A stretch of DNA of 64,000 bases from Amycolatopsis sp. CA-230715 (GTDB lineage: Bacteria > Actinomycetota > Actinomycetes > Mycobacteriales > Pseudonocardiaceae), in contig NZ_CP059997.1 in NCBI RefSeq assembly GCF_018736145.1, positions 1,425,501-1,489,500 on the forward strand, in the 5' to 3' direction. The notes below the pieces were generated by a model. It was not told where the DNA came from. It saw only the letters and a program-made list of their open reading frames with translations, and searched no databases. A program made the position numbers and the translations under genes. Every line of letters starts with the position of its first letter. Position 1 is the stretch's first letter. Below, one piece after another: positions 1 through 8,390 of this stretch.

Positions 1-2
1 CC

Positions 3-47
3 GTGCTGGCGGCGTTGCGCGAAACCACCGCGGCGCCCGCGCGCTGA
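3..47 (+). CDS. Possible 3' end of an upstream gene (partial)
   Basis: An open frame enters from the left edge and stops at a TGA at 45-47, giving a short Ala/Arg-rich tail (VLAALRETTAAPAR). A hairpin-like stretch follows it. Nothing about function can be said from 14 residues, and the reading frame is chosen only because it stays open to the window edge. Confidence 0.3.
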   Translation: MLAALRETTAAPAR

Positions 48-60
48 CTGGCCAGTGTCA

Positions 61-89
61 CCGGCGGCGAGGACTTCTTCCTCTGCCGG
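61..89. terminator. Weak hairpin after the left-edge gene
   Basis: CCGGC (61-65) and GAGGA (69-73) can pair with TCCTC (79-83) and GCCGG (85-89), with small asymmetric bulges. It lies just after the stop of the left-edge frame and could be its terminator. There is no U-tract, so this is weak. Confidence 0.25.
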
Positions 90-160
90 CGGGGCACGGA
101 CGAGATCGACACTCGGCCCGTGGCGCGGATTCGCGCGAACGGCAATGAAAGGGGTGCGCC

Positions 161-424
161 ATGCCGAACTGGTGGTACCACGCATGCGGTGGCACGGGCT
201 GGTTCGGGCCGGCCATCGGCCTTGGCATCGTCCTGATCGCCGGGATCGTCCTGCTCGCGATCGCGCTGGTGCGCCGCGGTTCGAAACCGCAGGCACCGGA
301 CCCGACGGCCATGCACGTTCTCGAAGAACGGTTCGCCCGCGGGGAAATCGACACCGAGGAATTCGAACAACGGCGCGACATCCTGCGCCGGGCAGCGGAA
401 AACGGGACGAGGAGAACACGATGA
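161..424 (+). CDS. Small SHOCT-domain membrane protein
   Basis: 87 residues. A hydrophobic segment at about residues 14-42 is followed by a linker and a C-terminal short helical SHOCT-type domain (about 53-80, with the pattern LEERFARGEIDTEEFEQRR). SHOCT domains are small oligomerisation modules often attached to a membrane helix; no enzymatic role is expected. The ATG at 161 follows GAAAGGGG. The stop overlaps the next start as ATGA (421-424), so it is translationally coupled to the SRPBCC gene. Similar small proteins are common in actinobacterial stress loci; the specific role is unknown. Confidence 0.7.
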   Translation: MPNWWYHACGGTGWFGPAIGLGIVLIAGIVLLAIALVRRGSKPQAPDPTAMHVLEERFARGEIDTEEFEQRRDILRRAAENGTRRTR

Positions 425-1026
425 CGATCGACCCCGCGCGCTCCGGCGGCACGCCGAGCCTGATCGACCAGGCCATGCCACGGCCCGACTTCACCCTTAC
501 CGAGCACCTCTTCGTCGACGCACCGGCGGGTGCCGTCTACGACGAGATCGGGCGGTTCGACCTCGGCCGGGTTTCCGATCCCGTGCTCCGCGTCCTGTTC
601 TGGTGCCGGGCGTTTCCCGAACGGCTCCAGCGCCTGCTCTTCCCGAAGGGCGCGGAAGAGATGACCTCGGCGGAGATCGCCGTCGGCACCGACTGGGTCC
701 TGCTCGGCGAACGCGACGGCGAGGAAATCGTCCTCGGCGCGAAAGGGCGGTTCTGGATCCCGGTCGTCAAATGGGACCAGATCCCGGTCGACGACTTCGA
801 GCGCACCACCCCCGCGCACCACGGCCGGATCGTGACCTCGTTCGCGGTGCGCCCGTACGGGGACCGGCGCAGCGTGGTGACCTACGAAATCCGGGTCGAC
901 CTGCCGGACACGGGCACCCGCCGCGCGTTCCGGGCCTACTGGGTGACCGTGCGCCCCTTCGTCGGGCTGGTCGGCAGGAGGATCCTGCGCGCGATCCGCG
1001 ACGCGGCGACCACCGTCGAGTGCTGA
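421..1026 (+). CDS. SRPBCC/START-fold family protein (paralogue of 57420-58052)
   Basis: 201 residues, no signal peptide. The core pattern (TEHLFVDAPAGAVYDEI, a central GAKGRFWIPVVKW, then VRPYG and FRAYW) matches an SRPBCC-type ligand-binding fold. The long frame that continues upstream to 55 is rejected because the ATG at 421 is coupled to the SHOCT gene. A second copy of the same family occurs at the far end of the island (57420-58052), sharing the FW-PVV, RPYG and F-YW patterns. Ligand and function are unknown. The gene converges on the porin-like oxidoreductase operon with only 11 bp between stops. Confidence 0.65.
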   Translation: MTIDPARSGGTPSLIDQAMPRPDFTLTEHLFVDAPAGAVYDEIGRFDLGRVSDPVLRVLFWCRAFPERLQRLLFPKGAEEMTSAEIAVGTDWVLLGERDGEEIVLGAKGRFWIPVVKWDQIPVDDFERTTPAHHGRIVTSFAVRPYGDRRSVVTYEIRVDLPDTGTRRAFRAYWVTVRPFVGLVGRRILRAIRDAATTVEC

Positions 1027-1037
1027 CGGCCGCGAGC

Positions 1038-2666
1038 TCAGTCCTCCGGCACCATTTCGATGGCACCGCACGGGCATTCCTGGACACAGATCCCGCAGCC
1101 CTTGCAGTAGTCGAGGTCGATCTCGTACCGCTCGCCCGGTTCGAGCTTGACCACCGCGTTGTCCGGACAGACCCCGTAGCAGTTGTCGCAGCCGAAGCAG
1201 TTCCCGCACGACAGGCACCGCCGTGCCTCGAACAGCGCGGTCGACTCGTCGAGGCCACCGACCACTTCGTCGAATGTGGACACTCGGCGGGACAGGTCGA
1301 GATGCGGCCGGACCGTCGCGTCCGCGTCGCTGTAGTACCAGGTGTTCAGCTTGTCGAAGGTCGCGAGCGGCCGCGGCTCCCGCTCGGCGCGCGCTGAGCC
1401 GCGGAGCCACGCGTCGATCGAGCGAGCCGCCCTCGCGCCGTGCCCGATGGCCGCGGTCGCGGTCCGGGTGGCCGGAACCATGTCCCCGCCGGCGAAAACC
1501 CCTTCGCGCCCGGTCATCATGGCCCGGTCCACTTCGACACCGCCGTCCGCACGGCCGATGCCGGCCAGCCCGTCCACCAGGGACAGGTCCGAATCCTGGC
1601 CCAGTGCGAGCAGCACGGAGTCGGCGGCCAGGTCCTCCAGCTCACCGGTCGGCTGGGGGAAACCCGTGTCGTCGAGGCGCATCTTCTCCACGGTGACCCC
1701 GCCGCGGTCGACGTGGGTGACGGTGGACAGCCAGCGGAACGTGATCCCTTCCTCCACCGCCTCGCCGACCTCGGCCGGATGGGCGGACATCCGCGCGCGG
1801 GTCCGCCGGTAGACGACCAGCGAGTCGGCCGCACCGAGCCGCCTGGCGGTGCGCGCGGCGTCCATGGCGGTGTCGCCGCCTCCGTAGACGACGACGCGCC
1901 GTCCCAGGAGAGGTCGTTCACCGCTCTCCACGCCGTGCAACACCGACACCGCTTCGAGCACGCGCGCCGAGTCCCCCGCCGGGATGTAAGCGCGTCGGCC
2001 GAGCTGCGCCCCGACCCCGAGGAACACCGCGTCGAAACCGCCGTCCGCCATCGCGGCCGCCGCGTCGGCGACCTTGCTGCGCTGCTCGAACACCACACCG
2101 AGGTCGCGGATGCGGGCGATCTCCGCGTCGAGGACGTCACGCGGGAGCCGGTAGCGCGGGATCCCGTACCGCATCATGCCGCCGGGCAGGGCTTCCGCGT
2201 CGCGAACGGTCACCAGGTGGCCGAGCCTGGCCAGGTGGTACGCCGCCGACAACCCGGCGGGCCCGGCGCCGACCACCAGCACGTGCTTTCCCGACGGGTC
2301 GCCTTCGACCGCGACCGTCCACCCGCGCTCGATCGCCTCGTCGCCGAGGAACCGCTCGACCGAGTTGATGCCGACGGCTTCGTCGAGCTGCCCCCGGTTG
2401 CAGGCGCTCTCGCACGGCGCGAAGCAGATTCGCCCGAGCACGGCGGGAAACGGGTTGTCCGCCATGATCCGGCGCCAAGCGGGCTCGTAGTCACCCGACT
2501 CCGCGTGGTAGAGCCACCGCTGGATGTCCTGCCCCGCCGGGCACGCCTGGTTGCACGGCGGGAGCAGGTCGACGTAGACAGGTCGCTCGGTGCGCCAGTC
2601 GCCGGTCTTGTTCGCCCGGCTCGAACCCGCGTCGAGGGTGATCGCGAACGGCTTTTCCCGGTCCAT
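1038..2666 (-). CDS. NAD(P)-linked FAD oxidoreductase with ferredoxin domains (2-oxoacid oxidoreductase electron-transfer subunit)
   Basis: 542 residues from the ATG at 2666, which lies 2 bp after the stop of the upstream beta-subunit gene, with GAGGAG as ribosome site. Order: an N-terminal Cys-rich GltD-like segment (CNQACP, CFAPCESAC), an FAD Rossmann motif (VGAGPAGLSAA, about 115), an NAD(P) motif (YGGGDTAMDAA, about 260), and a C-terminal two-cluster ferredoxin (CLSCGNC, CDNCYGVCP, CKGCGICVQECP). The family moves electrons between NAD(P)H and [4Fe-4S] clusters. As last gene of the operon it probably couples the oxidoreductase to the NAD(P) pool, replacing a stand-alone ferredoxin. Longer upstream frames overlap the beta gene and are not used. 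Confidence 0.85.
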   Translation of the reverse strand: MDREKPFAITLDAGSSRANKTGDWRTERPVYVDLLPPCNQACPAGQDIQRWLYHAESGDYEPAWRRIMADNPFPAVLGRICFAPCESACNRGQLDEAVGINSVERFLGDEAIERGWTVAVEGDPSGKHVLVVGAGPAGLSAAYHLARLGHLVTVRDAEALPGGMMRYGIPRYRLPRDVLDAEIARIRDLGVVFEQRSKVADAAAAMADGGFDAVFLGVGAQLGRRAYIPAGDSARVLEAVSVLHGVESGERPLLGRRVVVYGGGDTAMDAARTARRLGAADSLVVYRRTRARMSAHPAEVGEAVEEGITFRWLSTVTHVDRGGVTVEKMRLDDTGFPQPTGELEDLAADSVLLALGQDSDLSLVDGLAGIGRADGGVEVDRAMMTGREGVFAGGDMVPATRTATAAIGHGARAARSIDAWLRGSARAEREPRPLATFDKLNTWYYSDADATVRPHLDLSRRVSTFDEVVGGLDESTALFEARRCLSCGNCFGCDNCYGVCPDNAVVKLEPGERYEIDLDYCKGCGICVQECPCGAIEMVPED

Positions 2667-2668
2667 CT

Positions 2669-3658
2669 TCACTCCTCGTCGCACAGCCCGAACCGGCGGA
2701 TGTTCCGGTCCGCGATCGCCTGGATCCGCGCGAGCACGTCGGTCCGCGGCTCCGCGCCGAACAAGTGCGCGAACCGCGCCTGCGGGCGCAGGTAGTCGGC
2801 CACCGGCACGCGGCGCCGGATCTTGGACACCCCGACGACCTCGCCGCGTTCGGCTTCGAACACCGGGAACAGCCCGCTTTCCTTGGCCAGCCTCGCGATC
2901 CGGATCGTGTCGTGCGCCGCGCTCCCCCAGCCGAGCGGGCACGGCACCAGGATGTGGAGGTACCGCGCACCGCGGAACTCCATCGCCCGCTGGACCTTCG
3001 CCTCGAGATCGCGAAGCTCGGCGACGGTAGCCGTTGCCACGTAAGGGATTTCGTGCGCCATCGCGATCATCGGCACGTTCTTGCCCTGCCCGAAACGCGC
3101 GCCGGGTGCGGGCCCGGTGGCCGGTGTCGTGGTGGTGCGCGCCGCGGGCGGGGTGGCGCCGGAGCGCTGCACTCCCGTGTTCATGTACGCCTCGTTGTCG
3201 TAGCAGAGGTAGAGCACGTCGTCGTCGCGCTCGAACATGCCCGACAGGCAGGCGAACCCGATGTCGACGGTTCCGCCGTCGCCGCCCTGGGCGACCACCC
3301 GTACGTCTTCACGGCCCTTGACCTTCATCGCGGCCGCGACCCCGGTCGCCACCGCGGGCGCGTTGCCGAACAACGAGTGCAGCCACGGGATGCGCCACGA
3401 GGTTTCCGGGTAGGGAGTGGAAAACACCTCCAGGCACCCGGTCGCGTTCACCGCGACGACCCGGTTCCTGGTGGCCCGCATCGCCGCGTCCAGCGCGTAG
3501 CGCGCGCCGAGCGCTTCCCCGCAGCCCCGGCAGGCCCGGTGCCCGCAGTCGATCGAGTTGATCCGCTGCCGATCGGACTGCACGCTCCGGTCCTCTGGAC
3601 CCAGCAGCCGGTTCCCGACCGCGAAACTCCCCGTCTGGTAGAACTTCACCGATTGCAC
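2669..3658 (-). CDS. porB: Pyruvate (2-oxoacid):ferredoxin oxidoreductase, beta (TPP) subunit
   Basis: 329 residues. Carries the TPP/cofactor region CRGCGEALGARYALDA near the N-terminus, NATGC, and the metal-TPP motif GGDGGTVDIG, followed by the conserved YDNEAYMNTGVQRSG. The subunit binds thiamine pyrophosphate and decarboxylates the 2-oxoacid, making acyl-CoA and reduced ferredoxin with the alpha and gamma partners. The first in-frame ATG would overlap the alpha gene, so GTG at 3658 is preferred (GTG at 3661 is possible), preceded by GAGGAAA. Separate alpha, beta and gamma chains favour the pyruvate enzyme over the two-chain 2-oxoglutarate type, but the substrate is not proven. Confidence 0.88.
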   Translation of the reverse strand: MQSVKFYQTGSFAVGNRLLGPEDRSVQSDRQRINSIDCGHRACRGCGEALGARYALDAAMRATRNRVVAVNATGCLEVFSTPYPETSWRIPWLHSLFGNAPAVATGVAAAMKVKGREDVRVVAQGGDGGTVDIGFACLSGMFERDDDVLYLCYDNEAYMNTGVQRSGATPPAARTTTTPATGPAPGARFGQGKNVPMIAMAHEIPYVATATVAELRDLEAKVQRAMEFRGARYLHILVPCPLGWGSAAHDTIRIARLAKESGLFPVFEAERGEVVGVSKIRRRVPVADYLRPQARFAHLFGAEPRTDVLARIQAIADRNIRRFGLCDEE

Positions 3659-3668
3659 CACGGTTTCC

Positions 3669-4916
3669 TCACCCGATCCTCGAAGCGACGGCGCCGAGGT
3701 CCCGGAGGATGTTCTCGGCACTCGGCCCGGAACGCCGCGTGGTGGCCAGCCGTTCGAGCTCGCGGTCGATGAGTCCCCGGTTCAGGTCGAGGAACGTCAA
3801 CGGTGCCAGCTCGTCCGCCGCCGCGGCGATGAACAGTTCGGCCAACGACTTCTTCGTGATCGCCCGGCCGCCGAGACCGGCGACGACCGCGTAGCTCCGG
3901 ATACCGGGTGCCGACGTCGCGACGTTCCGCGAGACGATCCCGCCAACGCCCGGTTCGAACGCCCGCTCGATCACCACGAGTCGCGTGGCGTGCGCGGTGG
4001 CCGCGGCGATCGCGTCCGCGGGGAACGGCCGGAAGCAGGTGATGCCCAGTACCCCGATCCGGACTCCCGCTTCGCGCAGTTCGTCGACAGTGTCCTTGAC
4101 GGTGCCGAGCACCGAGCCGAGCGCGATCACCACCGTCTCGGCGTCCTCGCTCCGGTAAGCGCGGACGAGCCCGCCGGAATTGCGGCCGAACGACTCCGCG
4201 AACCGGTCCGAGACCTCGGGCACCACGTCCAAAGCGGACAGTTGCCTGGCGTGCGCGAGGTACCGCACCTCCGTGAACGCCTCCGGCCCCACCATCGCGC
4301 CGATGGACGCCGGTGCGTCCGGATCGACCACCTGGCGCGGCGCGTACGGCGGGAGGAACGCGTCCACCTCGTCCTGCGTAAGCAGGTCGACCCGTTCCCA
4401 AGCGTGGGTGAGCACGAACCCGTCCAGGCACACCATGACCGGCGTCGACAGCTCCTCCGCGATCCGGAACGCCTGCACGTGCAGATCCGCGGCTTCCTGG
4501 TTCGTCTCGGCGTGGAGCTGGATCCAGCCGGAGTCGCGCAGTGCCATGCTGTCGCTGTGGTCGTTCCAGATGTTGATCGGCGCGCCGATCGCCCGGTTGG
4601 CCACGGTCATCACGACCGGCAACCCGAGGCCAGCGGCGTTGAAAACCGCTTCCGCCATGTACAGCAGTCCCTGGCTGGCCGTCGCGGTGTAAGCCCTCGC
4701 GCCCGCCGCGGAGGCCCCGATAGCCACGGACATGGCGGCGAACTCCGACTCGACGTTGACGAACTCGCACGGCGTCAGCACCTCGGCCCGCACCAGCTCG
4801 GCGAGACCTTCGACGATGTGCGTCTGCGGCGAGATCGGGTAGGCGCAAACCACCTCGGGGCGGCACAGCCCGACCGTCTCGGCGACCGCGCGCGAACCTT
4901 CAATCTGCCTGAGCAC
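3669..4916 (-). CDS. porA: Pyruvate (2-oxoacid):ferredoxin oxidoreductase, alpha subunit
   Basis: 415 residues. The N-terminal pyrimidine-binding domain contains AYPISPQTHIVE and FVNVESEFAAMS. The middle and C-terminal parts hold the transketolase-C-like domain (VIALGSVLGTVKDTVDELR) and CFRPFP. It pairs with the beta chain to bind TPP and the 2-oxoacid. Its start overlaps the gamma gene by 17 bp and its stop lies 10 bp before the beta start, so the chains are co-translated. Length and motifs match the four-subunit archaeal/actinobacterial type. Regulation is presumably from the promoter upstream of the DUF2267 gene or a closer one before the aldolase. Confidence 0.88.
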   Translation of the reverse strand: MLRQIEGSRAVAETVGLCRPEVVCAYPISPQTHIVEGLAELVRAEVLTPCEFVNVESEFAAMSVAIGASAAGARAYTATASQGLLYMAEAVFNAAGLGLPVVMTVANRAIGAPINIWNDHSDSMALRDSGWIQLHAETNQEAADLHVQAFRIAEELSTPVMVCLDGFVLTHAWERVDLLTQDEVDAFLPPYAPRQVVDPDAPASIGAMVGPEAFTEVRYLAHARQLSALDVVPEVSDRFAESFGRNSGGLVRAYRSEDAETVVIALGSVLGTVKDTVDELREAGVRIGVLGITCFRPFPADAIAAATAHATRLVVIERAFEPGVGGIVSRNVATSAPGIRSYAVVAGLGGRAITKKSLAELFIAAAADELAPLTFLDLNRGLIDRELERLATTRRSGPSAENILRDLGAVASRIG

Positions 4917-5490
4917 CGGTCAGCTCCTCCCGTGCCGCCACCACGAAGTCGAAAGCCGCGGTGGCCGCTGCCACGTTCCCTTCGGCCAGTTCGCCGGCGA
5001 ACCGCTCCTCGATGGCCGAGACGACCGACCGGAGGCGGACGAGACCGGTGAGCGCCGCGAACCCGCCCAGCAGCGCGGCATTCGGCACCGGGCGGCCGAT
5101 CCGGGACAGCGACAGCTCGGTCGCGGGCACCATCGCCAGCCGATCGGGGCGGAGGCCGCGGGCGACCTCGCCGAACCCCAGTTCCTCCGGCGTCCGCGCC
5201 GCGTTGACGAGCAGGTAACCGCCGGAGCCGAACCCTTCGAAGAGCGCGACCTGGTGCAGCAGGGTCGCGTCCTGCACGATCATCGCGTCCGGCCGGACCA
5301 CCGGCTCCCTGGTCCGGATCGCGCTGTCACCGACGCGGACGAAGGCGACCACCGGCGCACCGGTCCGCTCCGAGCCGAAACTGGGGAACGCCTGCGCGTG
5401 CCGCCCCTCGGCGAACGCGGCCATGGAGAGCAGCTGCGCGGCCGTGACGACTCCTTGCCCGCCACGGCCGTGGATCCGCACCTCGAACAT
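4900..5490 (-). CDS. porG: Pyruvate (2-oxoacid):ferredoxin oxidoreductase, gamma subunit
   Basis: 196 residues forming a single gamma domain: IHGRGGQGVVTAAQLL at the N-terminus, then FPSFGSERTGAPV, VVRPDAMIVQDATLL and NAALLGGFAALTG. In the family this chain binds the CoA side of the reaction. It is a free-standing gene, not fused to alpha as in KorA-type 2-oxoglutarate enzymes. It overlaps porA by 17 bp and begins 1 bp after the aldolase stop, so the operon order is aldolase, gamma, alpha, beta, NAD(P)-ferredoxin subunit. Confidence 0.87.
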   Translation of the reverse strand: MFEVRIHGRGGQGVVTAAQLLSMAAFAEGRHAQAFPSFGSERTGAPVVAFVRVGDSAIRTREPVVRPDAMIVQDATLLHQVALFEGFGSGGYLLVNAARTPEELGFGEVARGLRPDRLAMVPATELSLSRIGRPVPNAALLGGFAALTGLVRLRSVVSAIEERFAGELAEGNVAAATAAFDFVVAAREELTGAQAD

Positions 5491-5491
5491 C

Positions 5492-6385
5492 TCAGGTGCT
5501 CGGATGCTTGGCGAGGATCTCCCGCAAGGCGGCTACGAACCTCAGCGACTCGTCGTGGTCGCGTTGCCAGACGTTGCGGCCGAAGATCAACCCGGTGGCA
5601 CCGGCCTCCATCGACTCGCGGGCCTTCTCCAGCATGGCCTCGTCGCCCGCCCTTCCCCCGCCCGACACGAGCAGCAGGGTCCGGCCCGCCGACCGGACCA
5701 CGGCGTCGATCGCCTGCTGCGAGGTGAACTCACCCGAGTAGCTTTCCGGCACACCCGTGTTCTTGTCCGGGTGCGGGAAGTTCACCTTCACCACGTCGGC
5801 ACCGAGTTCGGCGGCGGTCCTCGCCGCGTAGTCGACGGCGTAGAACGAATCCCGGCCACCCTTGGCCTCGATCGCCGAGCCGCGCGGGTACGCCCACACG
5901 ATCAGGGGCATCCCCAGTCGTTGCGCGTCCGTGCGGACTTGGCGGTACTGCGCGAAGTCCCGTTCCTGCGCGGGCGTTCCCACGTACAGGGTGTAGCCGA
6001 CGGCGTCGGCGCCGAGCCGCACGGCGTCTTCGACACTCCCGTGCAACGGCGACAACGCGTCCGCGTCCGACGGGATCTCGGTCTTGCCGTTCAGCTTCAG
6101 CACCAGCGGCAGTTCGCCCGCGTACTCCCAGTAGAACTTCTCCGCCAGTCCGATTTGGACCACGACACCGTTGAACCCGCCTTCGACCGCCAGCCGCAGG
6201 ACGTATTTCGGGTCCCCGGCGGGCGGGTTCGCGAAGAAGTCCCGTGGACCGTGTTCGAGCCCTTGGTCGTAGGGCAGGAAGAACGCGGTGCCGTTACCGA
6301 GCCCGTGCTGGTGCAGGATCCGGTGCAGCCTGGTCTTCTTGCCGGTGGTCAAGCCGAGTTCGGCGAGAGCTGGACGCGGCACCAT
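5492..6385 (-). CDS. Class I fructose-bisphosphate aldolase, archaeal (DhnA/FbaB) type
   Basis: 297 residues from the ATG at 6385, which follows GGAGGCGAACC; an upstream in-frame ATG at 6430 has no such site. Family hallmarks are LPYDQGLEHGP near residue 36, FNGVVVQIG, LKLNGKTE, VWAYPRG, the Schiff-base region DVVKVNFP and the phosphate-binding end SGGGRAGDEAML...GLIFGRNVWQR. It splits or forms fructose-1,6-bisphosphate (the related DeoC/LsrF-like fold is the main alternative). Placement directly before the pyruvate oxidoreductase genes links triose production to pyruvate oxidation. Confidence 0.82.
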   Translation of the reverse strand: MVPRPALAELGLTTGKKTRLHRILHQHGLGNGTAFFLPYDQGLEHGPRDFFANPPAGDPKYVLRLAVEGGFNGVVVQIGLAEKFYWEYAGELPLVLKLNGKTEIPSDADALSPLHGSVEDAVRLGADAVGYTLYVGTPAQERDFAQYRQVRTDAQRLGMPLIVWAYPRGSAIEAKGGRDSFYAVDYAARTAAELGADVVKVNFPHPDKNTGVPESYSGEFTSQQAIDAVVRSAGRTLLLVSGGGRAGDEAMLEKARESMEAGATGLIFGRNVWQRDHDESLRFVAALREILAKHPST

Positions 6386-6508
6386 GGTTCGCCTCCACGT
6401 GTAGTGGCTGGGTTTACCGAAAGCCAACACCCGCGCGGCGCTGCGGCGCCGCGGCCGAACGCCACCGGCGACGGCGACGTGCGTACCCGATCCCGGTGAC
6501 CAATGCCC

Positions 6509-8332
6509 CTACTGCCACCGGCGGCGTGGATTTTCCGACGGGCACTTCCCGGCCGCGTGGTCCGGGTGCCAGGAACGCAGAGACCGCAGCAACGGGTTCT
6601 TCTTGTAGTGGTGCCCGGACATCCGGTGCAGAACGTCGGCGAGCACGGACACCGCGTCCGCGACGAACGGACCCTTGTTGAGCATCACGCACTCCGCCCG
6701 CTCGCTCATCGCCGCGTCGGTGATCTCCGCGCGAGAGGGCTGTCCCTCCTTGGCGAGCTGTTCGAGCACCTGCGTCGCCCAGATCACCGGAAGGTGCGCC
6801 GCTTCGCACAGCCACAGGATTTCCTCCTGCAATTCCGCCATCCGCTCGTAACCGCATTCCACGGCCAAGTCGCCGCGGGCGATCATCACGCCGACCCGAG
6901 GCCATCGCATGGCGGTCAGCAACACCTGCGGCAAGTTCTGGAAGGCCCGTTTCGTCTCGATCTTGAGCACCACGCCGAGCCGCGTGGCACCGAGCCCGGT
7001 GAGCTCGTTCAGCAATCGCTCGACGTCCTCAGGACCGCGCAGGAACGACAACCCGACCGCGTCGGCGACTTCCGAAACGACGGTGAGGTCCTCCAGGTCC
7101 TTCGCCGTCAGCGCGGACACCGGCAACCGCGTGTCCGGCAGGTTGATGCCCTTGTCGGCACCGAGCCTCGCTCTACCGGTCTTGGTCCGGACCACCCGTA
7201 CCCGCAGCGAATCCCGCTGGCGGCCGACCACCACACCGCTCACTTTGCCGTCGTCGAACAGCACCTGGTCTCGGATGTGAGCATGCTCGAACACCTCGGG
7301 CAGCGTGCACCCGATCCGCGGACTCCCCGGCACGACTGGGAGCGGCGAGCAGTCCGGCACCAGTTCGAGGACGTCGCCGGGACGCAGCAGCAGGCTCTGT
7401 CGCGCGGGCGGAACCGCGCCGACGACACCGCCGGAGCCCAGAACGCACCCGGTGGCCAGGTAGGTGGTGCGCTCGCTGCTCACCACCGCGCCGCCCTCGG
7501 CGAGCGCCACGGTCATCGTGCGGCGCCTGCCGCGCGCGTCCCGCACGGACAGCTGCTCGCCATCCTGGCGGGCGCCGAGCCACGCCGCGGGAACGGGGAT
7601 CGGCACGAGCCCCGGTTCGGGTGCCGCGACCGGGTGCTCGGCCGAGGTCAGCCAGCCGCGCGCCGGTACCCGGACATGACCGAGGGCGTCCTTCTCCGCG
7701 CGGAGCCTGACCACCCTCGGCCCCGGCTCCAACGCGCCGGTGCGCAGTTTCGGCCCCGCCAGGTCCAGCACGATCCGGCACGGCCGCCCCGCCTCGGCCG
7801 CCGCCGTGCGCACGTGCCGCGCCACCGCCCGCCACACCGCGGGATCGTCGTGCGCGCAGTTGATCCGGGCAACGTCCATGCCCTGCCGGATCAACAGGCG
7901 CACCAGACCGAGGTCTTCCGCGGCCGTGCCCGGCAGTGTGACCATGATCCTCGCCCGGTGCGTCGGCGGCGCCGGGCCGAGCAGATCCGCCGCACGGCGC
8001 CGCAAAACCCGCGTACCGCGTCCCGCCACCGCCGGGTTCGGCGGATGCCACGCATCACCGGCGAGCGCCCTCACCGCCGCCGCGACCGTCCGCAGCGTGT
8101 CTTCCACGTGGGACTCGCTGCGCCCCAGTGACGACAGCCCGACCCCGGCCAGCCTGCCTTGCAGATCCCGGAGATCGTGCTGCCGAAGGGCCCAGTAGTG
8201 CACGAGGTTGCGCGCGCTCTCCCGCTGCCCGGCGTCTACGGACGCCAGCCACGGCGCCCACCGGGCCTCCGCGGCCGATAGCGATTCCAGCAGTCCGTCC
8301 ACTTCGGCGCGCATCCGTGACAACGTGTCCAC
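6509..8332 (-). CDS. Pyruvate-kinase-like protein with N-terminal extension and no C-terminal regulatory domain
   Basis: 607 residues if started at GTG 8332 (GGAGAGG upstream). The first ~125 residues match nothing I recognise. Then come pyruvate-kinase barrel motifs: MVTLPGTAAED, MDVARINCAH (about 152-161), VLDLAGPKLRTG, KIETKRAFQNL, VMIARGDLAVE, IWATQVLEQL and VMLNKGPFVADAV. The protein ends soon after these, so the allosteric C-terminal domain of ordinary PykA/PykF is missing. The expected reaction is PEP + ADP to pyruvate + ATP, but the Asn-Cys-Ala-His and ATQVLEQ variants differ from the usual N-S-H and ATQMLESM, so catalysis needs proof. It may be co-transcribed with the aldolase/por operon (123 bp gap). 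Confidence 0.75.
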   Translation of the reverse strand: MDTLSRMRAEVDGLLESLSAAEARWAPWLASVDAGQRESARNLVHYWALRQHDLRDLQGRLAGVGLSSLGRSESHVEDTLRTVAAAVRALAGDAWHPPNPAVAGRGTRVLRRRAADLLGPAPPTHRARIMVTLPGTAAEDLGLVRLLIRQGMDVARINCAHDDPAVWRAVARHVRTAAAEAGRPCRIVLDLAGPKLRTGALEPGPRVVRLRAEKDALGHVRVPARGWLTSAEHPVAAPEPGLVPIPVPAAWLGARQDGEQLSVRDARGRRRTMTVALAEGGAVVSSERTTYLATGCVLGSGGVVGAVPPARQSLLLRPGDVLELVPDCSPLPVVPGSPRIGCTLPEVFEHAHIRDQVLFDDGKVSGVVVGRQRDSLRVRVVRTKTGRARLGADKGINLPDTRLPVSALTAKDLEDLTVVSEVADAVGLSFLRGPEDVERLLNELTGLGATRLGVVLKIETKRAFQNLPQVLLTAMRWPRVGVMIARGDLAVECGYERMAELQEEILWLCEAAHLPVIWATQVLEQLAKEGQPSRAEITDAAMSERAECVMLNKGPFVADAVSVLADVLHRMSGHHYKKNPLLRSLRSWHPDHAAGKCPSENPRRRWQ

Positions 8333-8390
8333 CTGACCGCACCTCTCCTTCCGTTCGACCGCGGAATCGCGGTGGGGCAAGCGGAAGCGC

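Noticed and set aside
58..2795. Long opposite-strand frames such as 58-1410 and 1440-2795
   Set aside because: They overlap well-supported genes, have Arg/Pro/Gly-rich shadow composition and no family motifs; they arise from high GC third positions.
6496..6509. GTGAC-CAAT-GCCCC before the aldolase as another DosR-like box
   Set aside because: Only partial arms and overlaps the stop of the pyruvate-kinase-like gene; left out of the box count.
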